A stretch of DNA of 42,909 bases from a virus. Under the pieces are notes generated by a model. The model saw nothing but the letters and a program-made list of their open reading frames with translations. It was not told the DNA's origin and searched no databases. A program made the position numbers and the translations under genes. Of this stretch, positions 1 to 7,014 are shown piece after piece. Each line of letters opens with the position of its first letter. Position 1 is the first letter of the stretch. The stretch is from the IMG/VR virus record IMGVR_UViG_3300025446_000015, positions 1 through 42,909 of that record; one strand, written 5' to 3'.

Positions 1-267
1 ACCACGATCCCATGCCCAACGAGCTAAACCTCTCATATCTCGAATAGAAGTTAAATATTTTGAAGTCATAAGTAATCGAGATATTTGATTATAATCTTCA
101 TTTTCTCGAATAGTTACAATAACTCTCCCACCTTCATCTTTTAATTTACCAAAAAAATTAGAAATACCAGATGGATTATATTTACCTTGAATTTCAAAAG
201 TCCATTGGTGATGTTTCGCCTCAATTTTTTGTGCCGCCTTTTTTGTTTGGTTTTTCATGTGAAACAT
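1..267 (-). CDS. hypothetical protein, N-terminal part (runs off the window)
   Basis: An open frame reads leftwards to the window edge without a stop, giving about 89 residues. Two in-frame ATGs are possible, at 267 and 258. The second protein would begin MKNQTKKAAQKI. Neither has a good Shine-Dalgarno sequence, although the end of the upstream RNA ligase gene (AAGGAAG) lies about 20 bases before them. The peptide is Lys-rich at its N-terminus and then mixed, with WTFEIQGKYNPSGISNFFGK near residues 22-41. I do not recognise the family. It follows the RNA ligase gene by 15 bases and is probably co-transcribed with it. It is truncated by the window, so its length is unknown. Confidence 0.6.
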   Translation of the reverse strand, partial: MFHMKNQTKKAAQKIEAKHHQWTFEIQGKYNPSGISNFFGKLKDEGGRVIVTIRENEDYNQISRLLMTSKYLTSIRDMRGLARWAWDRG

Positions 268-282
268 TAAAGAAAAAACATG

Positions 283-1272
283 CTATTTCTTCCTTTTGTC
301 CTCCAAATAATCTATAGATACATATTTTAATATTAATCTTCCATGTAACCTTTCAGAATATCTTTCTTTAATACATTTAACTACACACCCCTCGCGGATA
401 TGTTTCGCGCCTTCTATTGTAGATAATCCATTTACATATTTTTGCATCACTTCTATAGAATATGGCCCGCGATATAACACTGGTACCAAAAAATCAGATT
501 TGGCACCACCGAGGGCATCGTCATAATCCAAAAATTGACCTGCGGCGAATACATCAAACGCTCTAAACTTATAAGGACATTCCTGAGTAACACCATAATT
601 AAATCCCTTCTGTACTGCACCAAAAATTTCTCCATATAAAATTACATCCGGATTAAGACGGCAAAATGCTTCTACCCAAGGACAATATTCTAATACATTC
701 CAATAAAGATTCTTTCCCTGTTCTGGTATTTTTTTCCATTGATAGTGCGATCCACAATACATTTTTCCATTTTGGAAAGTATACCGTGAATTTGCACCAT
801 GGATTTTTTCTGTAATTACAACTTCTTCACCTTCCACAAATTCATTCCGATATTTTTGCCATGGTTCAATATCATAAATTACACCATCAATTGGTGGAGG
901 ATCTTGAAATTCTCCTTGAGCCGAATTAATTTCTGCGGATAATTCTGGGTCATAATGTTTAATTCCAAGAATATCAGCAACATCATCACCAACTACCGAT
1001 CCTTCAGGCGCAGGTATGAGCATACCATAAGATTCTTCCCCGCGGAATCTCCTAGCCCTGATTTTTAAATGCCCTTCCAAAAATTTAAATTGTTCAGTAT
1101 TTGGAACAACTGAATCGGGTGGAAGATAAGCAGCCAAATCTCCTTTCTTCCAATCTTCTAAACGAACAACACATTGATATCCATCAAATACTTTACAAAT
1201 TCCGAGTAGGTCTGCGTTGGGGTGTTTTTCAATTTTTTCAATTCTAACCACTTCAACAATGAAATTACTCAT
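283..1272 (-). CDS. RNA ligase (Deinococcus Rnl5-like / Rnl2-related)
   Basis: A 329-residue nucleotidyltransferase likely to seal nicked RNA through a ligase-AMP intermediate. The motif I lysine is K156 in EKIHGAN (155-161). Further motifs are YGEIFG (213-218), EGCVVK (294-299, motif IV) and LKYVS (315-319, motif V). Residues 1-130 form a separate N-terminal domain (VVRIEKIEKHPNADLL...) like the OB-type domain of DraRnl, so the architecture fits that family better than T4 RnlA. In T4-like phages such enzymes repair tRNAs cut by host anticodon nucleases, but that role is inferred here. It has its own sigma70-like promoter at 1301-1329, and a Shine-Dalgarno AAAGGATAAATT precedes the ATG. Confidence 0.85.
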   Translation of the reverse strand: MSNFIVEVVRIEKIEKHPNADLLGICKVFDGYQCVVRLEDWKKGDLAAYLPPDSVVPNTEQFKFLEGHLKIRARRFRGEESYGMLIPAPEGSVVGDDVADILGIKHYDPELSAEINSAQGEFQDPPPIDGVIYDIEPWQKYRNEFVEGEEVVITEKIHGANSRYTFQNGKMYCGSHYQWKKIPEQGKNLYWNVLEYCPWVEAFCRLNPDVILYGEIFGAVQKGFNYGVTQECPYKFRAFDVFAAGQFLDYDDALGGAKSDFLVPVLYRGPYSIEVMQKYVNGLSTIEGAKHIREGCVVKCIKERYSERLHGRLILKYVSIDYLEDKRKK

Positions 1273-1300
1273 AATTTATCCTTTATTTTATGATACATCT

Positions 1301-1329
1301 ATCATAACATAAAATAAATGAAATGTCAA
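1301..1329 (-). promoter_or_regulatory. sigma70-type early promoter for the RNA ligase
   Basis: On the minus strand TTGACA (1329-1324), a 17-bp spacer and TATGAT (1306-1301) end 28 bases before the RNA ligase ATG at 1272. This is one of seven near-identical minus-strand promoters in the window. Confidence 0.85.
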
Positions 1330-1334
1330 GTGAA

Positions 1335-1342
1335 TATAAATA
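1335..1342 (+). promoter_or_regulatory. T4-type late promoter box for the plus-strand endonuclease
   Basis: An exact TATAAATA on the plus strand, 72 bases before the ATG of the GIY-YIG gene at 1415. It would let gp55/gp45-dependent late RNA polymerase transcribe this one gene against the direction of its neighbours. It nearly abuts the divergent early promoter of the RNA ligase. Confidence 0.7.
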
Positions 1343-1414
1343 TTATTATCGGGACCAAGTGGTGTTTAAGACCGCATTGGCCCCTGAACAAAGCATTAGA
1401 GGTAACTAACGCAA

Positions 1415-2035
1415 ATGTCTAAACCTATTTATTTAATATATAAACACACCAGTCCATCAGGAAAATCTTATATTGGATATACTTGTCAAACTATGAAAGA
1501 AAGATGGAAACAAGAAATTTCACATTCCAAAAATTTTAAACATGGACACAAATTAGATACTGCTATTAGAAAATATCCAAATGAGGATCAATGGACTTAT
1601 AAAATCCTAATATATAATATTCCAACTTTAGACGAAGCCAAGAATTTAGAAATCATTTGTATATTTTATTTTGATACAAATATTAATGGATATAATATGA
1701 CTCCTGGTGGAGATGGACATGGAAAACATTCTAAAGAAACTAAAAATAAAATAGGTATGAAAAATAAAGGAAAAATTTCTTGGCGTAAAGGTAAAATTAA
1801 TTTACCAAAACATTCTAAAGAAACTATATACAAAATGTCACAAATAAAATTAAATAAACATCCATCACAAAAAACTAAAAATAAAATATCTAAATCTTTA
1901 ACTAATCGGAAACTTTCCAAAGAACATATATTTAACAGGTCTAAATCTCAAACAGGATTAAAACGCTCACAAGAAACCAAAAGGAAAATACAAATAGCCA
2001 AATTAGGACAACATTACACAAAACAATGTGGATAG
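1415..2035 (+). CDS. GIY-YIG homing endonuclease with NUMOD3 repeats
   Basis: A 206-residue free-standing homing endonuclease, a mobile-gene product that cuts DNA at a target site to spread itself. The GIY-YIG core occupies about residues 1-100, with YLIY (6-9), SYIGYT (18-23) and the expected Arg in KERW (28-31). Residues 100-206 are a Lys-rich tail of about five NUMOD3-type DNA-binding repeats of the form HSKETKNKI. This is the T4 Seg arrangement. The gene is opposite in strand to its neighbours and has its own late promoter at 1335-1342. AGAGGT lies about 14 bases before the ATG. The target site cannot be seen from this sequence. Confidence 0.9.
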   Translation: MSKPIYLIYKHTSPSGKSYIGYTCQTMKERWKQEISHSKNFKHGHKLDTAIRKYPNEDQWTYKILIYNIPTLDEAKNLEIICIFYFDTNINGYNMTPGGDGHGKHSKETKNKIGMKNKGKISWRKGKINLPKHSKETIYKMSQIKLNKHPSQKTKNKISKSLTNRKLSKEHIFNRSKSQTGLKRSQETKRKIQIAKLGQHYTKQCG

Positions 2036-2075
2036 CAAATATTTATTTGATGGTTTCTTTAAAGGTTAAGAAAAG

Positions 2076-2207
2076 GTGCGGTATTACGCAGATTCAAGTA
2101 AAACAAAAATCCATGAATTTTATCTCATTCTAAATCAACAAGATAGAGCGATTGGAAATCATAAAAATGTGTTTTATAGGCCAAGAAGTGTGGTTTCGAT
2201 AGCTTGA
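2076..2207 (+). CDS. possible small protein downstream of the GIY-YIG gene
   Basis: A GTG-initiated 43-codon frame on the plus strand, with AAAGG about 10 bases upstream. It begins (M)RYYADSSKTKIHEF and has a protein-like composition. It overlaps the 3' end of the convergent gene at 2174-2386 by 34 bases. It could be a real cargo gene of the mobile endonuclease unit, the end of an interrupted gene, or chance. The remaining bases between 2036 and 2173 hold nothing else I recognise. Confidence 0.25.
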   Translation: MRYYADSSKTKIHEFYLILNQQDRAIGNHKNVFYRPRSVVSIA

Positions 2208-2386
2208 ACAAGCGATTCCAAATCATCATCCAAGCGGCCTATATCAATCAAGGACAATTGTGTATTACTTTCCAAAGTATATTCTCTCCGGATCTTTCCA
2301 AGTTCTGTTTTCAATAAGTAAAGAGTATCCGAATATAACTCATTCTCTCTTTCTAATTCCAACGTTTCGTTAATCTGTCTAGCCAT
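2174..2386 (-). CDS. hypothetical protein, 70 residues, predicted helical
   Basis: A small acidic protein rich in Glu, Leu and Asn. Residues 4-40 (QINETLELERENELYSDTLY...) have heptad-like spacing that suggests a coiled coil. The ATG overlaps the 3' end of the upstream gene by 8 bases, which implies translational coupling. No catalytic motif or family is recognised. It ends convergently with the plus-strand endonuclease unit. Confidence 0.6.
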   Translation of the reverse strand: MARQINETLELERENELYSDTLYLLKTELGKIRREYTLESNTQLSLIDIGRLDDDLESLVQAIETTLLGL

Positions 2387-3023
2387 TTAATTTCCACTCT
2401 GATGCTGGGAGGTAAGTTCTTATCCGAGCATACAATTTACTATTGGTTCCTTTTTGTAGATTTGGTGTTACATTTTTCTTTATTTCTTCTTTGGATAATT
2501 GGCGTTGATGGTAATTCTCCTGTATATAGATACCATCATCAACCTTAACACCATTATGATATATTGGATAAGTAGTTTCATTTTTTGTTATCCAATAAAC
2601 AAACCAACAACCTTTGATTTGTTTAAAGTCATATACATCACCAAAACCCAAATTTATTGGTAAAAATTTACTTTGAATATAATCAATTTCTAATTCATTT
2701 GTATGAGGTTGTTTCCAAGATCTACTCTTATATTTTCCTTTACAAAGAAAACCAGTATTTGGATCTACATAAAGATCTTCAATAGGATAAATTTTAGGAA
2801 AATGTGAATGTTGAGTATATGCTTCACCATTTAATATATAAACATTTTTTTCTACCATCCATAAAATACGATGACGAATTTCCTGTCCTATTTCAGTTTT
2901 ATCATCAGCAAAATGGCAAATTTCAGAATATACTTTATCCCAAAGTTGTCCAACTTTAGATTCTAAAAAACTATGCAAAACCGAATAATCAAAATAATCT
3001 TTAGCTTTCTTTTTATTCAACAT
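2379..3023 (-). CDS. hypothetical protein, 214 residues
   Basis: The N-terminal stretch KDYFDYSVLHSFLESKVGQ (8-26) followed by WDKVYSEI is a pattern I associate with an uncharacterised bacterial and phage protein family, but I cannot name a function. The middle is rich in Tyr and Trp (GCWFVYWITKNETTYPIY). There are no signal peptide or membrane segments. A perfect sigma70 promoter ends only 8 bases before the ATG at 3023 and no Shine-Dalgarno is visible, so an mRNA made from that promoter would be essentially leaderless. The following 70-residue gene overlaps its end. Confidence 0.65.
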   Translation of the reverse strand: MLNKKKAKDYFDYSVLHSFLESKVGQLWDKVYSEICHFADDKTEIGQEIRHRILWMVEKNVYILNGEAYTQHSHFPKIYPIEDLYVDPNTGFLCKGKYKSRSWKQPHTNELEIDYIQSKFLPINLGFGDVYDFKQIKGCWFVYWITKNETTYPIYHNGVKVDDGIYIQENYHQRQLSKEEIKKNVTPNLQKGTNSKLYARIRTYLPASEWKLNG

Positions 3024-3031
3024 AATACAAA

Positions 3032-3060
3032 ATTATATCATACCTCAATATTTTTGTCAA
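3032..3060 (-). promoter_or_regulatory. consensus sigma70 promoter, leaderless configuration
   Basis: TTGACA (3060-3055), a 17-bp spacer and TATAAT (3037-3032) match the consensus exactly. Only 8 bases separate the -10 box from the ATG at 3023, so the expected transcription start falls at or next to the start codon. Confidence 0.9.
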
Positions 3061-3063
3061 GAT

Positions 3064-3312
3064 TTATTTTTGCTTTTTCCACCCAGTAGAAATTTTAGAA
3101 TAACGCCGGTCTGACATTTCTACAATATTAGGATCTATTTGATTATTTAATGATTCTTGAGCCCGCTGACGGAGTAATTGAGATGTAGAAAGAGTTTTAG
3201 ATCTTTTTTCAACTATATCCTGCATCATTTCATTTACTTTGGGGCTTACTACATTATCAGGATTATTCTTTACTTGTTCCTTTAATTCAGAAATTTTTTG
3301 ATTATCAAACAT
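3064..3312 (-). CDS. hypothetical protein, 82 residues
   Basis: A small, charged, Gln/Asn/Ser-rich protein (MFDNQKISELKEQVKNN...) that ends in a basic tail STGWKKQK. Its ATG overlaps the regA stop codon (TAATG), so it is the next cistron in the 44-62-regA operon. In T4 the gene after regA is the DNA polymerase, 43. That gene is not here, and this small protein takes its place. No family is recognised. Low sequence complexity and many polar residues suggest an extended or helical structure. Confidence 0.6.
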   Translation of the reverse strand: MFDNQKISELKEQVKNNPDNVVSPKVNEMMQDIVEKRSKTLSTSQLLRQRAQESLNNQIDPNIVEMSDRRYSKISTGWKKQK

Positions 3313-3716
3313 TATATCACTCTTTTCGGTTTTCCAATATTATATTTTGGAACTAAAGTCCATCCTTCCTTTTCTTTGAAAGATAAAATTTTAATTAAAT
3401 TAATTGGTGTAATAGGTGATTTAGATTTTTCTGGATCCACCAATTTTACTAATCCCCATTCTGCCAAAAGATTTGCAATTGTATTACGGCGCCCTTTATC
3501 TTCTTCTGAAAAATTCGTTTGTTTTCCATCTAATGCAAAAAGTTCTTTAAAATGGAGAATTTTATAGTGACCTTGTTTATGTAATATATGTGCCGATTGA
3601 TATAATTTTGGTTCTTTACGTGAAGCTATTCCAATACGAGTTAAAGTTTCCTTAGTTTTTAAAAAATCATCCGGTGAGGATAAAGTGACTTCAATTCCAA
3701 TATCATCAAATAACAT
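3312..3716 (-). CDS. regA: RegA, translational repressor of early mRNAs
   Basis: A 134-residue protein that matches T4 RegA throughout: DDFLKTKETLTRIGIA near the N-terminus, LYQSAHILHKQGHYKILHFK in the middle, and WTLVPKYNIG at the end. T4 RegA binds AU-rich ribosome-binding sites of early mRNAs and blocks translation. I chose the ATG at 3716 because it has a good AAAAGGAAAAATT leader and fits the family length. An upstream extension to 3788 would sit almost on the late box at 3792-3799. The gene follows 62 as in T4 (44-62-regA). A TAATG overlap couples it to the next small gene. Confidence 0.92.
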   Translation of the reverse strand: MLFDDIGIEVTLSSPDDFLKTKETLTRIGIASRKEPKLYQSAHILHKQGHYKILHFKELFALDGKQTNFSEEDKGRRNTIANLLAEWGLVKLVDPEKSKSPITPINLIKILSFKEKEGWTLVPKYNIGKPKRVI

Positions 3717-3791
3717 AATTTTTCCTTTTATTTCTTTGTTGTTCAGATCTTGTGGCCCACCCAACATTACCAGGCTCATAATTTTCATTAT

Positions 3792-3799
3792 TATTTATA
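3792..3799 (-). promoter_or_regulatory. T4-type late promoter box upstream of regA
   Basis: An exact TATAAATA on the minus strand, 76 bases before the regA ATG at 3716, in the gap after gene 62. The expected start near 3786 gives a leader of about 70 bases. In T4, regA is an early and middle gene, so a late box here would be a difference in timing. Confidence 0.55.
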
Positions 3800-3833
3800 T
3801 GATCAATAGTCTTTAGATGGACCTGAAATATCT

Positions 3834-4253
3834 TTATAAAACATTTTTCTTTTTATTTATACCACCCTGATACATTCGAGATTTAATATATTCAAGATCC
3901 TTTTCAGTAAGGATTTTCAATGCTTCTCTAGCTTTTTTAGTAGAATAGGAATAATATTCTTTAACTAAATCTAAATTTTCAGGTTTTTCATCTTTTGTTC
4001 CTTTTGCAAAACGAGGACGCGCAGAAACACCATACAGATAAAAAAGATATTGAGGAGCACCATCTAAACTCGATCTTTTATTCATTTCTTGGGCATAATA
4101 AAGTGAATCAGGAAAACGAGCAAATATACGATTTATCACATACGCATACCGCTTATATTCTTTTTCAGTTATTTGAGGATCTGATTCAGAATCCTCAAGT
4201 AAATTTTTTTTCGTTTTATTAATTGAATCTAAAAACCTAAAAAAATCTGCCAT
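3834..4253 (-). CDS. 62: clamp loader small subunit (gp62)
   Basis: A 139-residue protein with the short-form gp62 pattern known from marine T4-like phages: MADFFRFLDSINKTKKNL at the start, RFPDSLYYAQEMNKRSSLDG in the middle, and ARPRFAKGTK with KKAREALKIL towards the end. With gp44 it loads the gp45 sliding clamp. I chose the ATG at 4253 because the related proteins begin MAD and because a TAA of a short upstream frame overlaps it (TAATG), implying coupling. The frame stays open to another ATG at 4340 that has a better Shine-Dalgarno, so a longer form is possible. Unlike in T4, a 294-residue gene separates it from 44. Confidence 0.85.
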   Translation of the reverse strand: MADFFRFLDSINKTKKNLLEDSESDPQITEKEYKRYAYVINRIFARFPDSLYYAQEMNKRSSLDGAPQYLFYLYGVSARPRFAKGTKDEKPENLDLVKEYYSYSTKKAREALKILTEKDLEYIKSRMYQGGINKKKNVL

Positions 4254-4340
4254 TACAGAATATATTCCCAAGTACCATCCGCATCTGATAGGATATCTCC
4301 CGATTGTCTTTTCATTTTTACTACTTTCTTTTCTGTCATA
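4253..4340 (-). other. leader region of gene 62 with a possibly frameshifted mini-gene
   Basis: The ATG at 4340 has an excellent Shine-Dalgarno (GAAGGATAATAAT). Its frame starts MTEKKVVKNEK and runs straight into gp62. A second frame, from the ATG at 4315, encodes MKRQSGDILSDADGTWEYIL and stops at a TAA overlapping the gp62 ATG. Removing one base near 4315-4320 would join the first eight codons to this second frame and give a tidy 28-residue coupled mini-gene. This could be a sequencing slip, real decay, or two overlapping leaders. Confidence 0.35.
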
Positions 4341-4343
4341 TTA

Positions 4344-5228
4344 TTATCCTTCTTTCAATAATTGTTCATGCATTGTTTTAAATGCTGCATAAAAATCTTC
4401 TGGATGAATTGAATAAGACCATAAATCACCATTCCCATCGGGAAAAGAAATTTCATAAAACCCAAAAAAGGTTCCACCGAAATGTGCTACTTGTTTTTCT
4501 TTTGGTGTATTTTCATTTTCAATTACATCTACCATACAATCTGCCAATTTAAATCTCATTGTCCCTTTAGTTTGTCCGGGATACCAATCTCTTTGAACTG
4601 GGACAGAAATTGTAGCCACTGGAACTCTTGGCTTTTTGACAACTGGATCCGGATCATTTTTGATTTCTTTTGGCTCTTTCTTTTTCTTTGCAATTTTCTT
4701 TTTCTTAACAGTTTTCTTTGGTACATATTTTTCCTCTACCAAATCTTCTGTCGGTGAATCTATTGAAGCATCAAATGCTTTATCGAGATTATCACCACTA
4801 ATAACAATACCATGGTCATCTAACCACCATTGCGGAAATGAATGATCTTTGTTATGGTCTTCCAAAATTATATTATGTAATTCTATACCCCCCTTTTCAA
4901 ACAATTCATCTATTTCATATTTTACATATACACGATAAGTATAATCTGAAACCACAAGTATCAAAGAATTAGGATTATTTTCAGCCCATTTAATCAAATA
5001 CCGTGAATTATCTTCCATCAATGAGGTTCCTGGCAGCATTCCACCAAAATCGTAAATAACTAAATCTGTACCTTCTTGAATACCACCCACGGAATGCGCC
5101 CGATATGCATCCAATTCACATGGAAAAATTAAAGCAGCAAATACTTTTTTATGAGTTTCTACTTCCTCTTCTGCTGTATGCATAGAGGTGCCCATAGGAT
5201 CTACAAGGATACAAGTTTTAATTTTCAT
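4344..5228 (-). CDS. hypothetical two-domain protein between genes 44 and 62
   Basis: A 294-residue protein inserted between the two clamp-loader genes. Residues 1-155 look alpha/beta (TCILVDPMGTS at 5-15, DLVIYDFGG at 55-63, SLILVVSDYTYRVYV at 88-102). Residues 168-200 are a Lys-rich linker (KKTVKKKKIAKKKKEPK). Residues 205-294 form a second small domain (WYPGQTKGTMRFKLADC, AHFGGTFFGFYEISF). I do not recognise either domain. Its ATG overlaps the gp44 stop (ATGA) and its TAA lies in the ribosome-binding site of the next frame, so it is firmly inside the loader operon. A replisome-related role is inferred from position only. Confidence 0.75.
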   Translation of the reverse strand: MKIKTCILVDPMGTSMHTAEEEVETHKKVFAALIFPCELDAYRAHSVGGIQEGTDLVIYDFGGMLPGTSLMEDNSRYLIKWAENNPNSLILVVSDYTYRVYVKYEIDELFEKGGIELHNIILEDHNKDHSFPQWWLDDHGIVISGDNLDKAFDASIDSPTEDLVEEKYVPKKTVKKKKIAKKKKEPKEIKNDPDPVVKKPRVPVATISVPVQRDWYPGQTKGTMRFKLADCMVDVIENENTPKEKQVAHFGGTFFGFYEISFPDGNGDLWSYSIHPEDFYAAFKTMHEQLLKEG

Positions 5229-6169
5229 ATAACTTCAAATCCTTCATCTGCCATTACAGTTGTTAAAAACGCAAGCAAACAAATTTCTTGATCCAAACTA
5301 CGTGATGCTTGATCCAGAAAATCACCCAAAATCAAAACAAATTGTGGAATGAATTCTGGCTTAAAATGAACATACATCACATCAAACAACTGCCGATATA
5401 TGCGCGTGGGTTCATTATCTGCGTTATTAGCTACCCACTTTCTCACTTTACCAAAATCTTTATCTTTCATTGCTGCTAAAAGTTCCTTAATCGGAACATC
5501 GGCCAACTGGCTTAAAATACCTGAATCAATCTTTCCTGTAATTGCATATCTTTGAATTACACCAATTGTCATACGAAAATCAGGAAAGAATTTCGAAATC
5601 AATTGCATTAAAACTGCATTTTCAAATGGGATCTTTTCTATCTTTAAGATTTCGGCAATCCGTTGATGCATTTGTTTGGCCATAGAAACTTTTTCTTCTT
5701 TTGTTGGTTTAAAATCAACAATAGGACAGCGAGAAAATAAAGCATCAATTACTTGATTCTTAAAATTGATAGTTAAAATAAAACTACAATTTCCAGAAAA
5801 TTCTTCCATGAAATTCCGTAATGCTTCTTGAGTTAACTTGGTAAGCCCATCAGCTTCATCCAAAATAACTACTTTACGTCCACCAGTCATAGATACTGTT
5901 GATGAAAAACCACGAATATCTGTTCTCAATGTATCAATATTACCATTTTCAGAACAATTGATAATTAAACTATCCGCATCCAACTCATCACATAGCGCAC
6001 GAGCAATAGTTGTTTTTCCAATTCCTGGAACACCATGTAAAGTTATATTAGGAATAATATTTTGATCTACATAAGATTGGAATATTATTCTGAGGTTTTC
6101 TGGAAGGACTGTATCTTTTACCGTACGTGGACGATATTTCTCTGCCCAAATAATTTCTTTACGAATCAT
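5225..6169 (-). CDS. 44: clamp loader large subunit, AAA+ ATPase (gp44)
   Basis: A 314-residue AAA+ ATPase. Walker A is GVPGIGKTT (46-54), Walker B is VVILDEADG (100-108), and the SRC arginine-finger motif is at 146-148. The N-terminal WAEKYRPRTV is typical of replication factor C-type loaders. With gp62 it opens and loads the gp45 sliding clamp using ATP, serving both replication and late transcription. The length is close to that of T4 gp44. It overlaps the following gene by four bases and the frameshifted zinc-ribbon gene upstream by about 10. Confidence 0.95.
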   Translation of the reverse strand: MIRKEIIWAEKYRPRTVKDTVLPENLRIIFQSYVDQNIIPNITLHGVPGIGKTTIARALCDELDADSLIINCSENGNIDTLRTDIRGFSSTVSMTGGRKVVILDEADGLTKLTQEALRNFMEEFSGNCSFILTINFKNQVIDALFSRCPIVDFKPTKEEKVSMAKQMHQRIAEILKIEKIPFENAVLMQLISKFFPDFRMTIGVIQRYAITGKIDSGILSQLADVPIKELLAAMKDKDFGKVRKWVANNADNEPTRIYRQLFDVMYVHFKPEFIPQFVLILGDFLDQASRSLDQEICLLAFLTTVMADEGFEVI

Positions 6170-6349
6170 GTAATACTTTTTCCTTTTCTTTTTTCAATTT
6201 AATTATTGTAGGATATTTAGGATCTCTACACCATCTACAAAGTAATGGTGCTCCTTTCATTTCACCCTCAAGAATTACAGCATCATAAAATAACCCGCGC
6301 GATCAGGAAATAATTGGTCACTCTCTCCACAAATTTTACATTTTTCCAT
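6159..6349 (-). pseudogene. small zinc-ribbon protein split by a 2-base frameshift
   Basis: The ATG at 6349 starts MEKCKICGESDQLFPDRA and stops after about 24 codons. If two bases are dropped from the CGCGCG run near 6296-6301, the frame continues as GLFYDAVILEGEMKGAP, LCRWCRDPKYPT and a Lys-rich tail, and stops at 6159 inside the gp44 start. The joined 62-residue product would have two CxxC pairs (CKIC and CRWC), a classic zinc ribbon. As written, the two pairs are in different frames. A second start at MKGAPLL has its own GAGGGTGAA ribosome-binding site, so the C-terminal half may still be made. Confidence 0.6.
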
Positions 6350-6630
6350 TATGTAACCACCACTTTCAATTTAGTTCCTTGATTTTGTCCTTGATAATAT
6401 GTAGGTTGTAAACATGCACTACAAACTCCTGCATAATATTTTGGTAATTTAACTACTTGATCTGATTGAATTAAATCAAGGAACTTCTTTACACTAAAGG
6501 GATATGTTTTACGTTTTTCTTTATTTTCTGGTTCACTGGTATCAATTGCCAAAAATTGAGCCATTTTACGTTTCTGACCACAAAATTGGCAATGTAAAGT
6601 TGTATTTTTTCTTTTAGTAGATTTAGCCAT
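6349..6630 (-). CDS. small zinc-ribbon protein
   Basis: About 93 residues with two CxxC pairs, CQFC near residue 14 and CSAC near residue 70, that could bind one zinc. The N-terminus is basic (MAKSTKRKN). The ATG at 6630 is chosen over a TTG at 6636. The stop codon overlaps the ATG of the next zinc-ribbon gene (TAATG) and the start overlaps the end of the preceding gene, so translation is probably coupled. It lies between genes 45 and 44. T4 has the RNA polymerase-binding protein RpbA near there, but I see no similarity I would defend. The function is unknown. Confidence 0.6.
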   Translation of the reverse strand: MAKSTKRKNTTLHCQFCGQKRKMAQFLAIDTSEPENKEKRKTYPFSVKKFLDLIQSDQVVKLPKYYAGVCSACLQPTYYQGQNQGTKLKVVVT

Positions 6631-6892
6631 TTTCAATAGTCAAGGTTGATTTTAATTCCTTGTATCCTTTAACTATAATATCCCATTCAGGACCTACATA
6701 TATAGAATTAAAAGGATGAAGTGATTTATCTAATTTAAAAACACCTTCACCAGCTAAAAGAAAAATTCCATTACCCAAACCATCAATATATCCAGAAAAT
6801 ACTGTTCCATATGTAATAGATCCTAAACGTCTAGATTCTTTTTTAACTTCTTTAGTTTTAATATTAATTTTCATTTGTGCCATAATTTCCAT
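6623..6892 (-). CDS. hypothetical protein, 89 residues, beta-rich
   Basis: A small protein with a basic N-terminus (KINIKTKEVKKESRR) and a Gly/aromatic beta-type pattern (YGTVFSGYIDGLGNGIFLLAGEGVFKL). The AAAAGGAAAA directly before the ATG at 6892 supports that start. It follows the tRNA and overlaps the zinc-ribbon gene. No family is recognised. Its place in the replication block suggests an early or middle accessory protein. Confidence 0.55.
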   Translation of the reverse strand: MEIMAQMKINIKTKEVKKESRRLGSITYGTVFSGYIDGLGNGIFLLAGEGVFKLDKSLHPFNSIYVGPEWDIIVKGYKELKSTLTIENG

Positions 6893-6933
6893 TTTTCCTT
6901 TTCACATTATTTGATTTATTATCCATAATATTT

Positions 6934-7009
6934 TGGTAGAGTTACCGAGGATTGAACTCGGATTTGTGGCGTGAAGGGCCACCTTCCTATCCATTTAGAA
7001 GATAACTCC
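6934..7009 (-). tRNA. tRNA-Glu (anticodon UUC)
   Basis: A complete 76-base cloverleaf. The acceptor is GGAGTTA/TAACTCT with a G1-U72 wobble, discriminator A and an encoded CCA. The D arm is TTCT/GGAA with A14 and G18-G19. The anticodon stem is GTGGC/GCCAC with loop CCTTCAC, and the T arm is CCGAG/CTCGG with loop TTCAATC. The anticodon TTC reads Glu codons. Position 33 is C instead of the near-universal U. The gene is 5 bases from the gp45 stop codon, so it is probably processed from the operon transcript. Confidence 0.9.
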
Positions 7010-7014
7010 ACATT

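Noticed and set aside
3854-3861. A second TATAAATA upstream of regA, inside the end of gene 62
   Set aside because: It lies in coding sequence reading GGIN-KKK and may be chance in an AT-rich genome; the copy at 3792-3799 is better placed.
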